DNA of 64,000 nucleotides from Zonotrichia leucophrys gambelii (lineage: Eukaryota; Chordata; Aves; Passeriformes; Passerellidae): NCBI RefSeq assembly GCF_028769735.1, contig NC_088170.1, positions 66,937,085 through 67,001,084 on the forward strand. Direction: 5' to 3'. The notes below the pieces were generated by a model that was not told where the DNA came from, made no database searches, and was given only the letters and a program-made list of their open reading frames with translations. The position numbers were made by a program, and so were the translations under genes. Positions 36,727 to 48,388 of this stretch are shown here, piece after piece. Position 1 is the first letter of the stretch. Each line of letters begins with the position of its first letter.

Positions 36727-39700
36727 AGATTTTCCTTGAATATAAACCTGACTGATGCTGATTATGGACATCCTTGGGTATCATTTCCTCTAGACCTTGC
36801 AAGCAAGGCTGCTCTGATGCTGCCTCCCTCAGACCCTTTTAACCCTCTGCTCAGGTGGGCTGTGAACCATCAGCATCACCCACAGCCCTTCATGTAACAT
36901 ATCATGGACTTGGACATGAAAACAATTGCATGGGGCAGGCACAGGGCCAAGAGGACACAAAGAGTCCCTCCACAGATGGCCAGGTGGGCTGAAGGTGTGG
37001 AATGGGGGTTGCTCTGCGGAACACAATTTTTGCACTCTTAACACAGCTTTAGCTGCAAAAATGTAGGAAGACAAAGTATCAGTCTGAAAGCTTTCAAATG
37101 CACAAAGTGTCCTCTGGATAAGAAAATTTACATCAGGAACATCAACTCATTATAATACTGGTGCCTAAAATAGGTAGACTTCATTACACTCATGGAGTTT
37201 CCTGAGTTTGGGATTTTTTTATAGCATTGCAGCATGACTTTTAAATGCCACTGGCCTACTAAGTAGAACAAATAAACCAATCACAGCACCCCCTTTCACT
37301 GGATCAGTTCAGCCTAATAAAATTAACCACAAGGAACAAGATTAATTAGACGTTAAACACATTGCTGGGGATGCACTTGTGACAGCTTCCCTCCAGCAGC
37401 CCTGGAGGACTAATGATATATATGAGTGACATTTTGTCAGTGATGTATGGATGTGCCTATGCAATCCAGACCTAACTGCACTAGGATCAGCCTTGTTTGA
37501 AGCCCACTGCCAGGTATATGAGGCTTGATAAGTCAATAGTTTTCCCACGTATGTAATTTATGGAGTTTTAAGTCCTCTGTCTTCATGAAGTAGTTACAGG
37601 AGATGTCTAAAGTAAAGCGACAATTGAGAAAATTGGAGGAAGAGAGCAAATTAAATGGTTTGAGCTTTGAATATGATGTCTTTCCACAGGATTGTAAGAA
37701 AACAGATGTCAGAAAAGCACCTGGTTGTTTTCTCTAAGGAGAGCCAGATGTGGCTCACTCACGTATAGGTGTCTACATTGTTGGCACCTAAATTTAGATA
37801 AGATGAATCCTATCTTTGATGCCCAAATGCCATGGACAGAGAGCAATGACCTCTAGGGGTAACACAGAAGCAGTTGGAGGTTCCAGGCTGAGAAGAAAAA
37901 TAAAAACCCAAAAATATATGTGCAGAGCTTTTGGGTTGCTCCCACTTTGTTGCCATCCCCAAGGAAGATGACAATATGTGTCTTTAACTACATGAGCAGG
38001 AAAGGTGTGGCTTCAAGAACTCAGAGCACATCAGGGCAGGAACTGAGCTTCAGGCCATGGGACATGCAAAGCAACCCCAAGAAGGCTTTGGGTGATGATA
38101 ATCATGGTCTAGAAATGAGCTCTCTGGGCTTCTAGCTCTCTTTTCACTCCATTTCCTGGCTATGATTTTACTGTTTACCTTAATAGCTAAAATACTTATT
38201 TATATTCTTAATTCCTATCTAGTGATCTGATAAATACTGTGAGCTCTGTTGCCGTGGGGGTGATGAGAGTCATGAGGAGATTTTTGATTATTTTTAGGGT
38301 TCTCTGTACTCTCCACAGGGTTAGGAGCACCAAGGACTCTGCAGTGAGCCTTGTGCACATCACAAGGAGATGAAGGGCATGTGGCTGGTTGCAAGACTTG
38401 TGGGAGAAGTGTGTTTGGGCAAGTTGTAGCCCAATATGTTATCAATCAGACTTGGGGTCACTCTGAGCCTGTGTACAGGGTTCTTGCAAGAGTGGCTCTT
38501 GCTGAAAGAAGACCATGGCTAATGTGTTAAATCAAATGGAAACAGAGCAAGCCCCTTACAATGACATAAATAATTTGCAGTTAGAAGAGAAATCTAAGAG
38601 TCTTTTACTCCTAGAATGAAATGGAATAATCCGCAGTGGTTAAAAATCTAAGAATTTTGACAAGACTCTCTCACACTTGAATTGAGCTGACCAGAAATGC
38701 AATGCAGAAATGCAATCTCGTTCATGGAAGGAGGTGCTATGAAATTCTTCAGTAATTCTTCAGAGTCCTGAGAAAAAAATCAGTGAATTTGTCTTGTCCC
38801 AGGAGAAAGCAACTGATGAAATCCCATCATTATTGCCCATGGCAAGTCTGTGATTTACCTTAATTTTACCTGCTGTGTGCAACTCAGACTTGCAGTGACT
38901 TTATATGGAACATTAGAGATGTAGAAAAAATACAGAATTATGCTAGCTTTTTGCTGTAAATGAAATTCAGAGTTATGTTATCAAAGTTTCTAATTACAAA
39001 ATTTCTTTAATATTTTATTAGTAGGAGGAGAGGGAAGATGCTAAAACTTATAGTATTTCACAAGTAAGATTATGGGTTGATTTCTGATTGGTTGACAGGA
39101 CCCTTATAATAAACCTCATAATTTTATACTACATTCCTCTAGTGATGATAGAAATTCTTTGTGCATAATAGCACCATTTCTATTCAGGAATCTTGTTAAC
39201 AGTTGTAAACTCAGATTATCATTTTTATTAGCCTAGTGTTTTCTTATTTCTCTGTTACTGACAGGAAATTACAGCAAGTTTTCTGGCTTGCTTTTCTTTT
39301 TTTGTTACAATGAAAGCAGTTGCATTCAACTAGAAATTTCCAGGCACTGAATAGAGGACAGCATTGCTAGAAGCCAACAGCAATTTAAAGTGCGCAGATT
39401 AATTAAAAAAAAAATATATATATATTTAAAGACTACATTCAAAGAGGATGTAGACTGGTAGATTGGGTTAGGATGGCTGTTTTTTTCATTAAATGTACAG
39501 ATATCAGCTTAAGAATTTAGTAAGGATTTTTAAGAATTTAATAATCCATTCTTGCCACAAAACTCAGCATCTAAACTCAGCTGTACTATGTTTTCATATT
39601 GCCTCGTAACAGTAATTTTGACATCACCTGTGTGACCAAAAACCCCTGGCTAACCTCAGGCTCTCCTCCCTGAAGCCTCACTCACATCTGAGATGCCCAC

Positions 39701-40736
39701 CATGGTCAGTGGGAACCAACCACCATGGACTTCTCATGACTTTGGCTGATTAGGAGGCTCAGATGAGAGTATTGGTAGTGGTTTCACCCCATTGGGCCAC
39801 TTGAGCATTGTAAAAGCACTGTTTCTAGGAGAATGTGAGACTATAAATGCATAATTTACTGACAACAGCCTACAGTTTATTCATATTACATCAGATACGC
39901 TTCTAACTGTCAGTTGATACTGAGTGAATAAAAACTTATTTCCATAACAAGAACACTGAATTCAACCCTTTTCTTCTCTGGTTATAAATGGATGGGAGTT
40001 TAGGATTACAAGGCACAAAGCCTAATTTTCTGGGCCTCGCAGACCTTGGTGTTGGTGTGGGGGAAGGCAAGTTTTCAGGGCAAAGGCAAGATGTGGGAGC
40101 TCCAACGCCCTCATTTCACAAGCCAACAGCATTTTCTGCACAAGCAAAATAAACCTTCAGAAAAGCACTGCAGTGCTTGAAACTGAGACTGAAATAGGGG
40201 GTGATGAACTTCTGCAAGTGCAGCACCCTTAACCCTCTGCCCTAACAAAGTTTCTGTGAGAGGATGTGATTTTCCATATGACACTGGCACATCCTCTCCC
40301 CCTCTCCACTGACAAGGAAATCCCACTGCTGTCTGAATCCTGTGTTCAATCCCACTGCTCCTCTTCTCCACCCTCCTCGCACAACTTCTCTCATGATATC
40401 ACATTATGCATTTGGCAAAACACACCTTTGAGTCTGGAAAGTGTAATGTATCAATGTGCACATTATTAGTTTCAGGATACTTCTTTAAATAAAATTGAGG
40501 AAAAGAGTTTTCAAGGAGATAGAGGACTAAATCACAGTTGTTTCCTAACTCTATTCAACTTCTCCTAAAATCCCCCTCCTATGTTCAAAAACTTTTTATC
40601 AGCACAACCAGAAAACAGCAACTAAGTGTAAGAATAGTGCTTATTCTGAATACTACAGTACAGCTACAGGATCCAGCCTAAAGTGCACCAAGGATTAATT
40701 GCAGTTGAGAAAACAGAGATAGTTCAGCAATCATAA
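36727..40736. other. Unique noncoding sequence
   Basis: No gene is supported. A short (AT)n run lies at 39413-39425. Frames near 36829-37074 and 37920-38135 show no domain. The stretch 39100-39300 is repeat-free and AT-rich. Confidence 0.4.
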
Positions 40737-40840
40737 GATCCAGTCCTGCCAGTACGGAGCAATTTTCTCTTAAATACAAGACAAGCTCAGCCTTCCTGTT
40801 GATTTCAGTAGATGTTGTAGCATTCAATACCTGGCAGAAC
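40737..40840. mobile_element. Possible ancient amniote repeat relic
   Basis: GATCCAGTCCTGCCAGTAC, TTCCTGTTGATTTCAGTAGA, TGTTGTAGCATTCAATACC and TGGCAGAAC recall the sauropsid repeat order GATCCTGCAA, CCATTGACTTCAATGGGAGT, CTCAGCACC...GGCAG. It is weaker than the copies at 33244 and 35565. Confidence 0.38.
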
Positions 40841-41803
40841 TACATTCAGAAATCCTGAGAGAAAACACATCACCTTTTAAGTTTTGTAAGCTTAAACACA
40901 AAGCAAAACACATCTCATTTGCTAAAAAAATAAAATGAAAATGTGCTAGTACCAGAAGACGACTAGAAAGGAGACCTTGGAAATCAGTGTACTTGCAAGT
41001 CAGGAATGTAACGTGTATAATACAGATCTGATTGTATCTGGCAGGCTGGTATTCACAGGAGCTGATCCACAGCATCAAACTCATTCCTTACAAAAGCAAC
41101 GCCTGGTATTTCATCTCAAAGTTTGTCAGCTTCTTGCAATTAGCTACTACAATGGTGTGACAAGGTGTGGAGTGGAACACCCCTTCCCCCCTTCTCCAGA
41201 GGGAAAATGCAAGAACTTTACCCAGCACTGGACAACAATACATCCTGGATGCACTGACCCCACTTGATGAAAGTGGAAAAAAATATTTATTTATTTAAAA
41301 AAAAAGAAAGTTTCAGTGTTGCACTTCCCTACCTAGTAAACAGCTGAACAGGCAGGATGATACCCAAGACCATCTCCTCCACCCCCATCTCCACCCCCCT
41401 GTCGTATCAATGCTTCAGGCAACGTTCAGAGGGAAAAAAAAATCACAAACACAACCCCCCCAACTCAAGTATCTGCTCTGATAGGAGCATGGAACAGTAA
41501 CCAAAAAACAATCAAGTCCTCATTGTCATAGTGCGACAATCACAGCATCTCTTCTGTTGAGCAAATAGTCAATTCATAGAGAGAAAAGCATCATGAGGAC
41601 AGGCATGAAAGCTGTTATTCCCCATTTTAAGTAATAGGAGAAGGTCACATATCAAGCCGTTGCACCTTTTCATTACCTCCTAACCCTCCACAGCAGGGGA
41701 ACCACACTTATGACTGCGTTAGATATACAAAAGCTTTTCAGCTCCAAAAAAGGAAAAGAAAAGATGAGGAAAGGAAAAAAAAAATAAATTAAATTCATCT
41801 TAC
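40841..41803. other. Unique noncoding sequence with a possible MIR relic
   Basis: A-runs near 41299, 41430 and 41777. At 41613-41652, GTTATTCCCCATTTTAAG...AAGGTCACAT resembles the antisense MIR core (CCCCATTTTACAGAT...AAGGTCACA) with an internal deletion. Low confidence. No gene recognised. Confidence 0.35.
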
Positions 41804-41868
41804 CAGCACGTTACAGCACCAACTTGCTTGAAGGAACGTTGCCTTTACAGGTTTCTCTTTTAATTATC
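41804..41868 (-). other. Candidate exon B (65 bp, minus strand)
   Basis: On the minus strand a long polypyrimidine run (CTTCTTTTTTTCCCCTTTCT then GCTTCCAG) forms a very good splice acceptor. Plausible branch sites (CACTAATTTAAC) lie about 50 bases upstream of the junction. The segment ends CGTGCTG followed by GTAAGATG, a good donor. One frame is open for 18 codons and ends in TAA, so the segment is a terminal coding piece, a 5' UTR exon or a lncRNA exon. Joined to candidate exon A (43646-43523) the phase is preserved. There is no homology that I recognise. Confidence 0.33.
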
Positions 41869-41967
41869 CTGGAAGCAGAAAGGGGAAAAAAAGAAGACGA
41901 CGAAGCAGGGCTGTTAAATTAGTGTGTGCTCGAATCTTTTCAGTTTGTCGCAGAGTAGAAAAATACC

Positions 41968-42018
41968 AAAAAAAAAAAAAAAAAAAAGAAAAGAGAAAAA
42001 AAAAGGAAAGGGCACTCA
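41968..42018. repeat. A-rich low-complexity tract
   Basis: A run of about 20 A, then AAAGAAAAGAGAAAAAAAAA. On the minus strand it is a pyrimidine-rich stretch upstream of candidate exon B. The Lys-rich forward frame across it is an artefact. Confidence 0.85.
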
Positions 42019-42059
42019 AAGAAAGAAAAAAAGCAAAAGAAAGCTCAGTAATTTAAATT

Positions 42060-42340
42060 TGCTGTCAGTTCAGGCAGCATCGCTCTGTCCCGCCCCTCTT
42101 CCCACTGGGTTCTACTACCTGCAGGGCTGCAACTGACAGCTACTGTGCAAACAAAAAAAAAGGCAAAAAGCATGCTGGGACCATGCTGTCTGCTGTCTGA
42201 GTCTCTCTCCACTTCTGATGACTGAAAATCATTAGTGAAAAGGTTCTGTTGTTGTTTGCTGAGATTTTTAAGTTAGGTTCTTTGCATGAAATGTAATTTA
42301 TTTTTAATTGATGCGGCGCGGCACGTGACAGAAACTGGTG
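42060..42340 (-). promoter_or_regulatory. Candidate promoter or regulatory patch
   Basis: Contains a GC box (CCGCCCC at 42090-42096, GGGGCGG on the minus strand) and a CACGTG E-box at 42322-42327, inside the CpG group GATGCGGCGCGGCACGTG. CpGs are sparse in the surrounding sequence. It lies between the two candidate minus-strand exons, about 220 bp upstream of exon B. It could therefore be an alternative promoter or an intronic element. No TATA box or initiator can be assigned securely. Confidence 0.28.
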
Positions 42341-42831
42341 GTTGTGTTTCTCAGCTCTCCTCAGAACGGAAACTAACCTGAACAGATTGATTTTAATAGT
42401 ATGGTATATGGAGAATATACACAGACTTTTACTGTGCTGCACTTTGCAGGGATGCAGTCAGCCCTCCCAGTAACACCTTGCCCAAAAATTCTTATCTGAA
42501 TGGAAAGTCAGGAAAATATTTCAACAGAAAGCAGTAAAAACTCTGGCACTCAAAATTAAGTTGCCAGCATTGTTTTTGCTCTGCTTTTAAGTTTTCCTTC
42601 TAAACTTTTTCAAATCATTTTTGAGAACAAAAAGTAAGAGAAGTCAGAGGCAAAATGAGCAACCAGCACAACACTTGTGTGAAAAGGATGAACTAATAAT
42701 CCCAGTACATAAAAAGCTGACTTTTACCAGATGTTTGAAACCATTTTTGACAGTCTGTGCTCCTGACTGTTAGCAGACTGCATACATCATATGAGTGTGA
42801 ACTATTTGATGAAAACTAACAAGAAAAACAA

Positions 42832-42865
42832 GTACAAAAGCTATAAATGTACAAAAGCTAAAATA
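42832..42865. repeat. 17-bp tandem duplication beside a hairpin
   Basis: GTACAAAAGCTATAAAT is followed by GTACAAAAGCTAAAATA. The second copy runs into an inverted repeat, AAAATAGCT/AGCTATTTT (42860-42883). Confidence 0.75.
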
Positions 42866-43522
42866 GCTTTTAATAGCTATTTTAATTGTTATTAACAGGC
42901 TTGTAATAACAGGGCTAAAATCGTCCTCTCAAAATAAAGATAAGCATAATATATAACTTATAAATATAAATGTATTGACCAAAATATGGTTCCCAGCTAA
43001 TTACAAAATAAAATTAAAAGAGTGAAATAATGATTTTCCTTAATGCTTTAGTAGTAATTGCTTGGATCACGCCACAGTAAATATGCAACATTTGTATTTA
43101 GTTATTGCTCTACTTATGTGCGTAACCATAAAATAAAAAAAGCTGTTTAACATGTTTAAACTTAATTGAATTAATCTCAGTTTTTACTCAAAGTTTGCAC
43201 TGGAAGAGATACATGCCTGCTGAACATGCCTACCAGAGACAATGGGCTCCTAAGCAGATTTTTTAAATCCCTGTAGAAACAGCCTTTACTAGACAAAGTG
43301 GATCCCATAGGGTGATTCCTATTACCAGGAGTTGCACATCAGGGCTCAAGATGTAGGGTCTGCCCTACAGCCCTAAGGCTGCTGCTCATTAACATCCAGC
43401 CATGACAAACGGGTACCCCCACAGTCAAATTTAAAGTTATTTTTCTTCTCTTTCAAAGCCTCCAGATCCTTTTAACAAGGGATGACCTGAAGCCAATTCT
43501 CCTGTTGGCAGAAATCTCCTAC

Positions 43523-43646
43523 CATTCCAGACATAAGGAATAAATTGCCATGGCCAAGAACCAGCTATTTGCAAAGTTTACCAGGAGCTCGTAGCAGATT
43601 TGGGTTGTCGGCAGAAAACTTTTGCCATCCACCATGGATTCAATAC
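43523..43646 (-). other. Candidate exon A (minus strand, possibly coding)
   Basis: On the minus strand, CTATCTTTTTCCTCTGTGCAG is a strong acceptor and the segment starts at 43646. One frame stays open through it and includes an ATG at about 43635 (reading MVDGKSFLPTTQ). Two weak donors are visible: GTAAAC after CTCCTG at 43582 and GTAGGA after GGAATG at 43523. With the 43523 donor the open frame continues into exon B in phase, giving a predicted small protein of about 56 residues with a hydrophobic middle. Without splicing it stops at TAG at once. No family is recognised. It may equally be a noncoding exon. Confidence 0.28.
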
Positions 43647-45219
43647 CTGCACAGAGGAAAAAGATAGCATAGAGAGTTATCTTCAAAATTTAAATAAAAA
43701 TATTTAAGGACAGTGGATGTAATTTATAAGAGGGGCAACAGTAGATTCACCAAGTAGTAAGAGCAGAAATGCAGATTTTTTCTACTATACTTTGATCTCC
43801 TTTACACTTGTGTGGCTTTAAAAACCTATTTCTGTGCTGGTAAAGAATGTTAGTAAAAGTTTTCATTCAAGTTTTCATTCTCCTGCTGCCCTGTCCTTTG
43901 TTTCAGCCAGAAATCTTTCCTTCTTTTGTTCCTTGCTAAGAAATAAAAATGGCAAAAGGTTAGAAAACCAAGTGTTCTTGATGATTTGACAGCATTTAAT
44001 CCTTATTTTGGTATCATCATGCACGTGTACACACAGACATGATCAATTCCAAAATTCCATTAAATCCAACTAACTTATTATCCTTCTATATCTCCCTGCA
44101 AAAGGCAAGGGGGAACTGTTTTTAATACACTTGGCATTTTAAGCAAGGCCCTCAGACCTTCAAAAGAGAAATAATTGAACTTCGCCTTTAAAGGAATACA
44201 GTAGTGCACTAAATAACAAAGAACCAAAAAAGCTGGATTTAGCAAGGAGATGCCTTCAAGGCAGAAATTTGACTAATTGGTTGAGAAAACTCACAAAAGC
44301 TCATAAATTCAAACATTTATAGAAACACCTCACTTATGGTATGAAGCTGAAATAAAAATAGTGATAAAATAAGCCATTAATATTAACTTTTCCTCCTGTA
44401 ATGTGGGACATGAGAAAACACAGGAACAAATGCTCAGGTGTTTAGAAGTTGGTGGAAGTTTCATTCATTTTAGGGTTTTAGTAATGCTGTATGTTAAAAT
44501 TTACCATTCAGTGTCCGTGTTAATATCTAATTTTGATAAAGGGTCACAGACTTTGGACTGCAGAAATAAATTAGGTATTATGCAGAAAAATAGGCACCCA
44601 GAGGGCACAGTTCTTAGAACCTGAAATGGTTTGTGCTGGAATGGGAGAGAATTTTTGTTCTTTATTTGTGGTTCCATAGTCAATTTTTAACGAATCAGTC
44701 ATGTTAGAGAAGCAGTAATTAACAGAGGTTTCCTGCTATATAATGCAATGGAAAGTATCTAATTAACCTTTGTATCCTCTACAAAACGCCATCAAATGAA
44801 GCATTTTCTGGTGTTGTTTTAGTAAGGAACATTTTGCCTTTAACTTCAGTGGAGTTATTTGATGGTTTGTTTTTGTTTTGTTGTTGTTTGTTTTATTATT
44901 TTTTTCCCCACGTGTTTTTGATGTCATTGATCATCAAAGATTAGCTCCTAAAAACACAGAAACCATTTTGTAAATTTCAATTATTTAAAAAAAAAACAAC
45001 ATCCAAAACCAAACAATCCACCAAACCTTTGAACCCCTTTTTGCACTATGACTAAAAGGACTCTGCTATACTGTGATAGGAAAAGGGTTGAGGAAGAAAT
45101 TTTAGTATGAGATTAGTTCCAGTATTAAAAACAAGACTTGTAAATTAAAAATACCAAACGAGACCAAAAAGATCCCTTTCCTCCTCTAGTAAAGTCTTTC
45201 TTTCTAGACAGATCTATGG
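43647..45219. other. Unique noncoding sequence
   Basis: The stretch 44710-44890 is repeat-free with CAGTAATTAACAG and TATCTAATTAACC homeodomain-like cores. A T-rich/G stretch (TTTGTTTTTGTTTTGTTGTT) is near 44868-44900. No gene supported. Confidence 0.4.
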
Positions 45220-45690
45220 AAGTGGCCTCATTTAAATAAATAAACCCTTGTTGCTTCCTGCTCACTCAGCTCTACTGAAACCCTTCGCCTCTGTAAAGGG
45301 AATTTTGAGAAGGTGTGAATTGTACAGCCGAGAGAGATAAATGTAATTTTGTGCAAACTCTGTTGTTAGAGGGAGACTTGGGAATAAACATGGCCCATAC
45401 AGCCAGCTAGGACTTTCAGCTTGGGGTAGTTGCACATCTTAAGATGTCCAACTTTATTAATTATGCCAAAGTAATGCCCAGCCTTCACTGACTTCACATA
45501 CCGTATTTCTTTGTGTACAGGCTAAGCTGTCCTTTACAATAACTGATTTCTCCTGAAGCTTTAAATTGGTGGTGGTTTTCTCATACATTTAATTGCTTTC
45601 CTCTGCAGCTTGCAAGGAAAAGCTAGTTGAAGGTGGCTTCTAAACAAAGATATACTGTAATTAAAAGCTCTTTTAAAGAGAGCTTTTCTG
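45220..45690. promoter_or_regulatory. Candidate conserved noncoding element
   Basis: Repeat-free block with CATTTAAATAAATAAACC, ACTTTATTAATTATGCC, CATTTAATTGCTTTCC, ACTGTAATTAAAAGC and a small inverted repeat AAAAGCTCT/AGAGCTTTT (45663-45687). It carries many homeodomain or MEF-like AT cores and has no coding frame. The inference is from composition only. Confidence 0.25.
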
Positions 45691-46949
45691 TACGGCACCT
45701 GCTGTTAATGGAGTGCTTTGTGTACAGTTCTGTGGGGTCTTTGAATGCAGTGCATTATTTCAGAAGTAGTGTGTTGCTGGAGGATTTCTACATCTGATGT
45801 GGTGACCTATATATGTTAATCACTGATGCTGGGGAAAGAAAAAACAGGAAACTTCTCCCTTCCCCAGACAAATCCAGCCCATAAAAATGGTTTGGTAAAG
45901 TGGAAAGTATGGATTTAAACTTCTGATTGTCTTGTGGATAACAATCACTCAATTTTATTTTTTTCCCAGCTGAAAAAAACCACATTGCTACAATTTCCAT
46001 TAAGAGATCATGATTTTATAGCGCTTAGTTTTGCTTCCCAAAATTTCTTCTCCAGGAAGAAAAGATTCTGCAGTTTATGTGATTTAATAAATGACAGTTA
46101 CACATCTTAGTCCTTCCCTGTTGCCTTGCCTTGGGTTGAATCCATTTTTCATACCTGTGTTTCTGTCCCCTCGGTACATCCTGTTGTCTTGCAATCAATG
46201 GCAGCTGACTTAAAAAAGAAATCTCTGTGGAGTTTAATGCTTTGATAAATTAATCCATCCTTGTGTGTTAGCCTTCCAAATGTTCATTTCTTTAGAATAG
46301 TTTGTGGTGTGAAAGTAAAGCCCTAAGACAAGAAAGACAGACAGATGCTGTGTATAAATTCCTGCTGTTTTCACAGAAGAAATAATGTGGAAAATAAGGG
46401 TGCCAACTTATTCAGAATGTGTTTTGGGGTTTGCTTTGATGTTTGGTTTCAATCAATGGGTGGTAACTGATGATTCAATGGAAATAATAGCTAAGCAGAG
46501 AAAGAAAATTGCTCAGCAATTTTGTAATGTTGCAATAACAGCCTTGGCTCCAAGGTGAAAGGGGATGTTTTCCACGGTGGTGTAAATAGGAAAAGGAGAA
46601 GAGATAACCACACTCTCATTACCAACATTAAGTTCAGGTGTTCATAACTGACTCCTGTATTTCCTTCTCTACAGACTCTGAGCAGAGAGGGACTCTTTAA
46701 AGGGTTTAGGACTTATTTGGATATTTCTCATTGCGATAGACTGGGTAAAAAGAAATAATGGAAAAGCCATATGCTGGGGCCATACTGAGGTGGTCAACAC
46801 CACAACTTTGCAGAAGCTGCTTATCATGTGTTTAGGAAATGCCACAATAAATCAGACAGCAATGGGCCCTAAATATTTTATCAGAGGTCACCACAAATGC
46901 ATATTATAAATTTTTTTCTGATACATATCTCCATATACCTCTAGCAAGT

Positions 46950-46978
46950 TCTCCCCAGAAGAACAGCTTCTGGGGAGA
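46950..46978. repeat. Perfect 12-bp-arm hairpin
   Basis: TCTCCCCAGAAG, loop AACAG, CTTCTGGGGAGA. The stem is GC-rich and perfectly paired. It is too short for a miRNA precursor and has no U-run after it. Confidence 0.9.
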
Positions 46979-47399
46979 CTCATTCAGGTGAATTTTCACA
47001 ATACACACTGGTTAATAATTCATTCTTGCACCAGCACTGACCTATTGTTATTTACTGAGACTGCATGGAATGGCTCCCAATGTTCAGAATCTGATTCCAT
47101 CTGATGCCCATCTATCTATAACTCCTCCAATTGAAAGAACTTGTCAGTTCACTATATTTAGGCACTACATGTTGCCTAAATACACTTTTCTCCAAGGTTC
47201 AAGCAACGTGGTAACAAAGCAGTTGCACCTGTTAAGCTGTAACACACCTTTACTAGGCCGTAATCTCGGGGTCTCTAGGATCTCTCTCCATCCTCTAGGA
47301 TTAGGAAGATTATTCCCTGGCAAGCATCACTCCGTGCTCTCAGACGCTAAATTAACGTCCAAGAATGTGATCACTTTGATGGGACCAGCTGCTTTTTCT

Positions 47400-47430
47400 G
47401 CTGCCAAAGCACTCCAAAGGCTTTGGCAGC
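47400..47430. repeat. Perfect 11-bp-arm hairpin
   Basis: GCTGCCAAAGC, 9-base loop ACTCCAAAG, GCTTTGGCAGC. The arms contain TTTGGCAGC, close to an NFI half-site (TTGGC), in inverted orientation. Confidence 0.88.
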
Positions 47431-48210
47431 TGCCCTAAATGTGCTCAGCAGATCCTGACATGTGCCATAGGAGCGGCTGCTCCGCCGAAAGGCGCCGCGT
47501 GTGCAGCTGACCCTCACATCTGACTCTGTGCCTGCACCTTATTGAAAGGCTCTGGGAGCAATCCAACAGGAATTTGGGAAGTGCAGGTTGTCATATCCTG
47601 AATGAACACCTTTTAGATTTTGAGTTTAGAACTTAAGAGGTGAGAAATATGCAAATATGCAGGCAAAGACAAGATTTTGGTATTTGTTGAGCCTGACTGT
47701 AAAATCTTCCTTATCTTTTGCAATCTTTACAAGAGGATCAAGGAATATCAGACCAGTCAAAGAGGTATTATTTGCAGAGCTAGGAACAGTGCTTGTCAAA
47801 GTTTCATGATGTTTCCTTTTATTTAGTTCTGTTTTCAACTGCTTATGACTTTTTATTACTCTACATTCTGGGATTAAATTTTTCTCTGCTTTTATTTTGC
47901 CTTTGATTGCTGGAAATCTTCAGTCAAATCAGCCCAGTTTTAGTGAACAACCAAGCCAGTGAAAGCATCCTGAGATGACAGTTGCATTTTCTTTCAGGAA
48001 GTCTGTAAAGACTGAGTTTCTGACAAGATTTAAGCAGGGAGTTGAAATTTGCCCAGGGGGTGGCAAATATGTCAGTGACAACAAAAAAATACATCCATAA
48101 AATTATAAAAATGAGGGCTCTTCTGAAGAAGGTAGTAACAGGACAGACAAGCTATATCCCACATGATTTAGGTGGTGGTGCAGCATGACTGGAATTACTG
48201 GATGTCCCCT

Positions 48211-48245
48211 AATTCCACACTGGAATTCCACACTAATTCCACACT
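48211..48245. repeat. Triplicated AATTCCACACT unit
   Basis: AATTCCACACT occurs at 48211, 48224 and 48235. The second and third copies are directly adjacent. The array abuts the 5' end of the CR1 copy that follows. Confidence 0.9.
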
Positions 48246-48246
48246 T

Positions 48247-48388
48247 CCACAATGGATGTGCTCAAAGCCAAGCTGGATGAGGCTTTGAGCAACATAGTCT
48301 AGTGGAAAATGTCCCTGCCTGTAGCAGCAGGGTTGGAATTGGATGATTTTTAAGGTCACTTTCAATTCAAACTGTTCTATGATTCTCT
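48247..48388 (+). mobile_element. CR1 LINE 3' end
   Basis: GATGTGCTCAAAGCCAAGCT, GGATGAGGCTTTGAGCAAC, GTCTAGTGGAAAATGTCCCT, CAGGGTTGGAATTGGATGAT and AACTGTTCTATGATTCT follow the sense CR1 3' region in order. About 140 bp, 5'-truncated. Confidence 0.93.

Larger units (their letters stand above)
45691..48210. other. Unique noncoding sequence with two hairpins
   Basis: Contains the inverted repeats at 46950-46978 and 47400-47430 and a six-CpG patch at 47472-47505 (GCTCCGCCGAAAGGCGCCGC). The forward frame at 47070-47438 (122 codons) spans the second hairpin and has no recognisable domain. Confidence 0.45.

Noticed and set aside
44610..44660. Possible CR1 tail (AAATGGTTTGTGCTGGAATG)
   Set aside because: A weak similarity to the GGTTTGTGTTGGAAGG block, with no ATTCTATG tail and no adjoining blocks.
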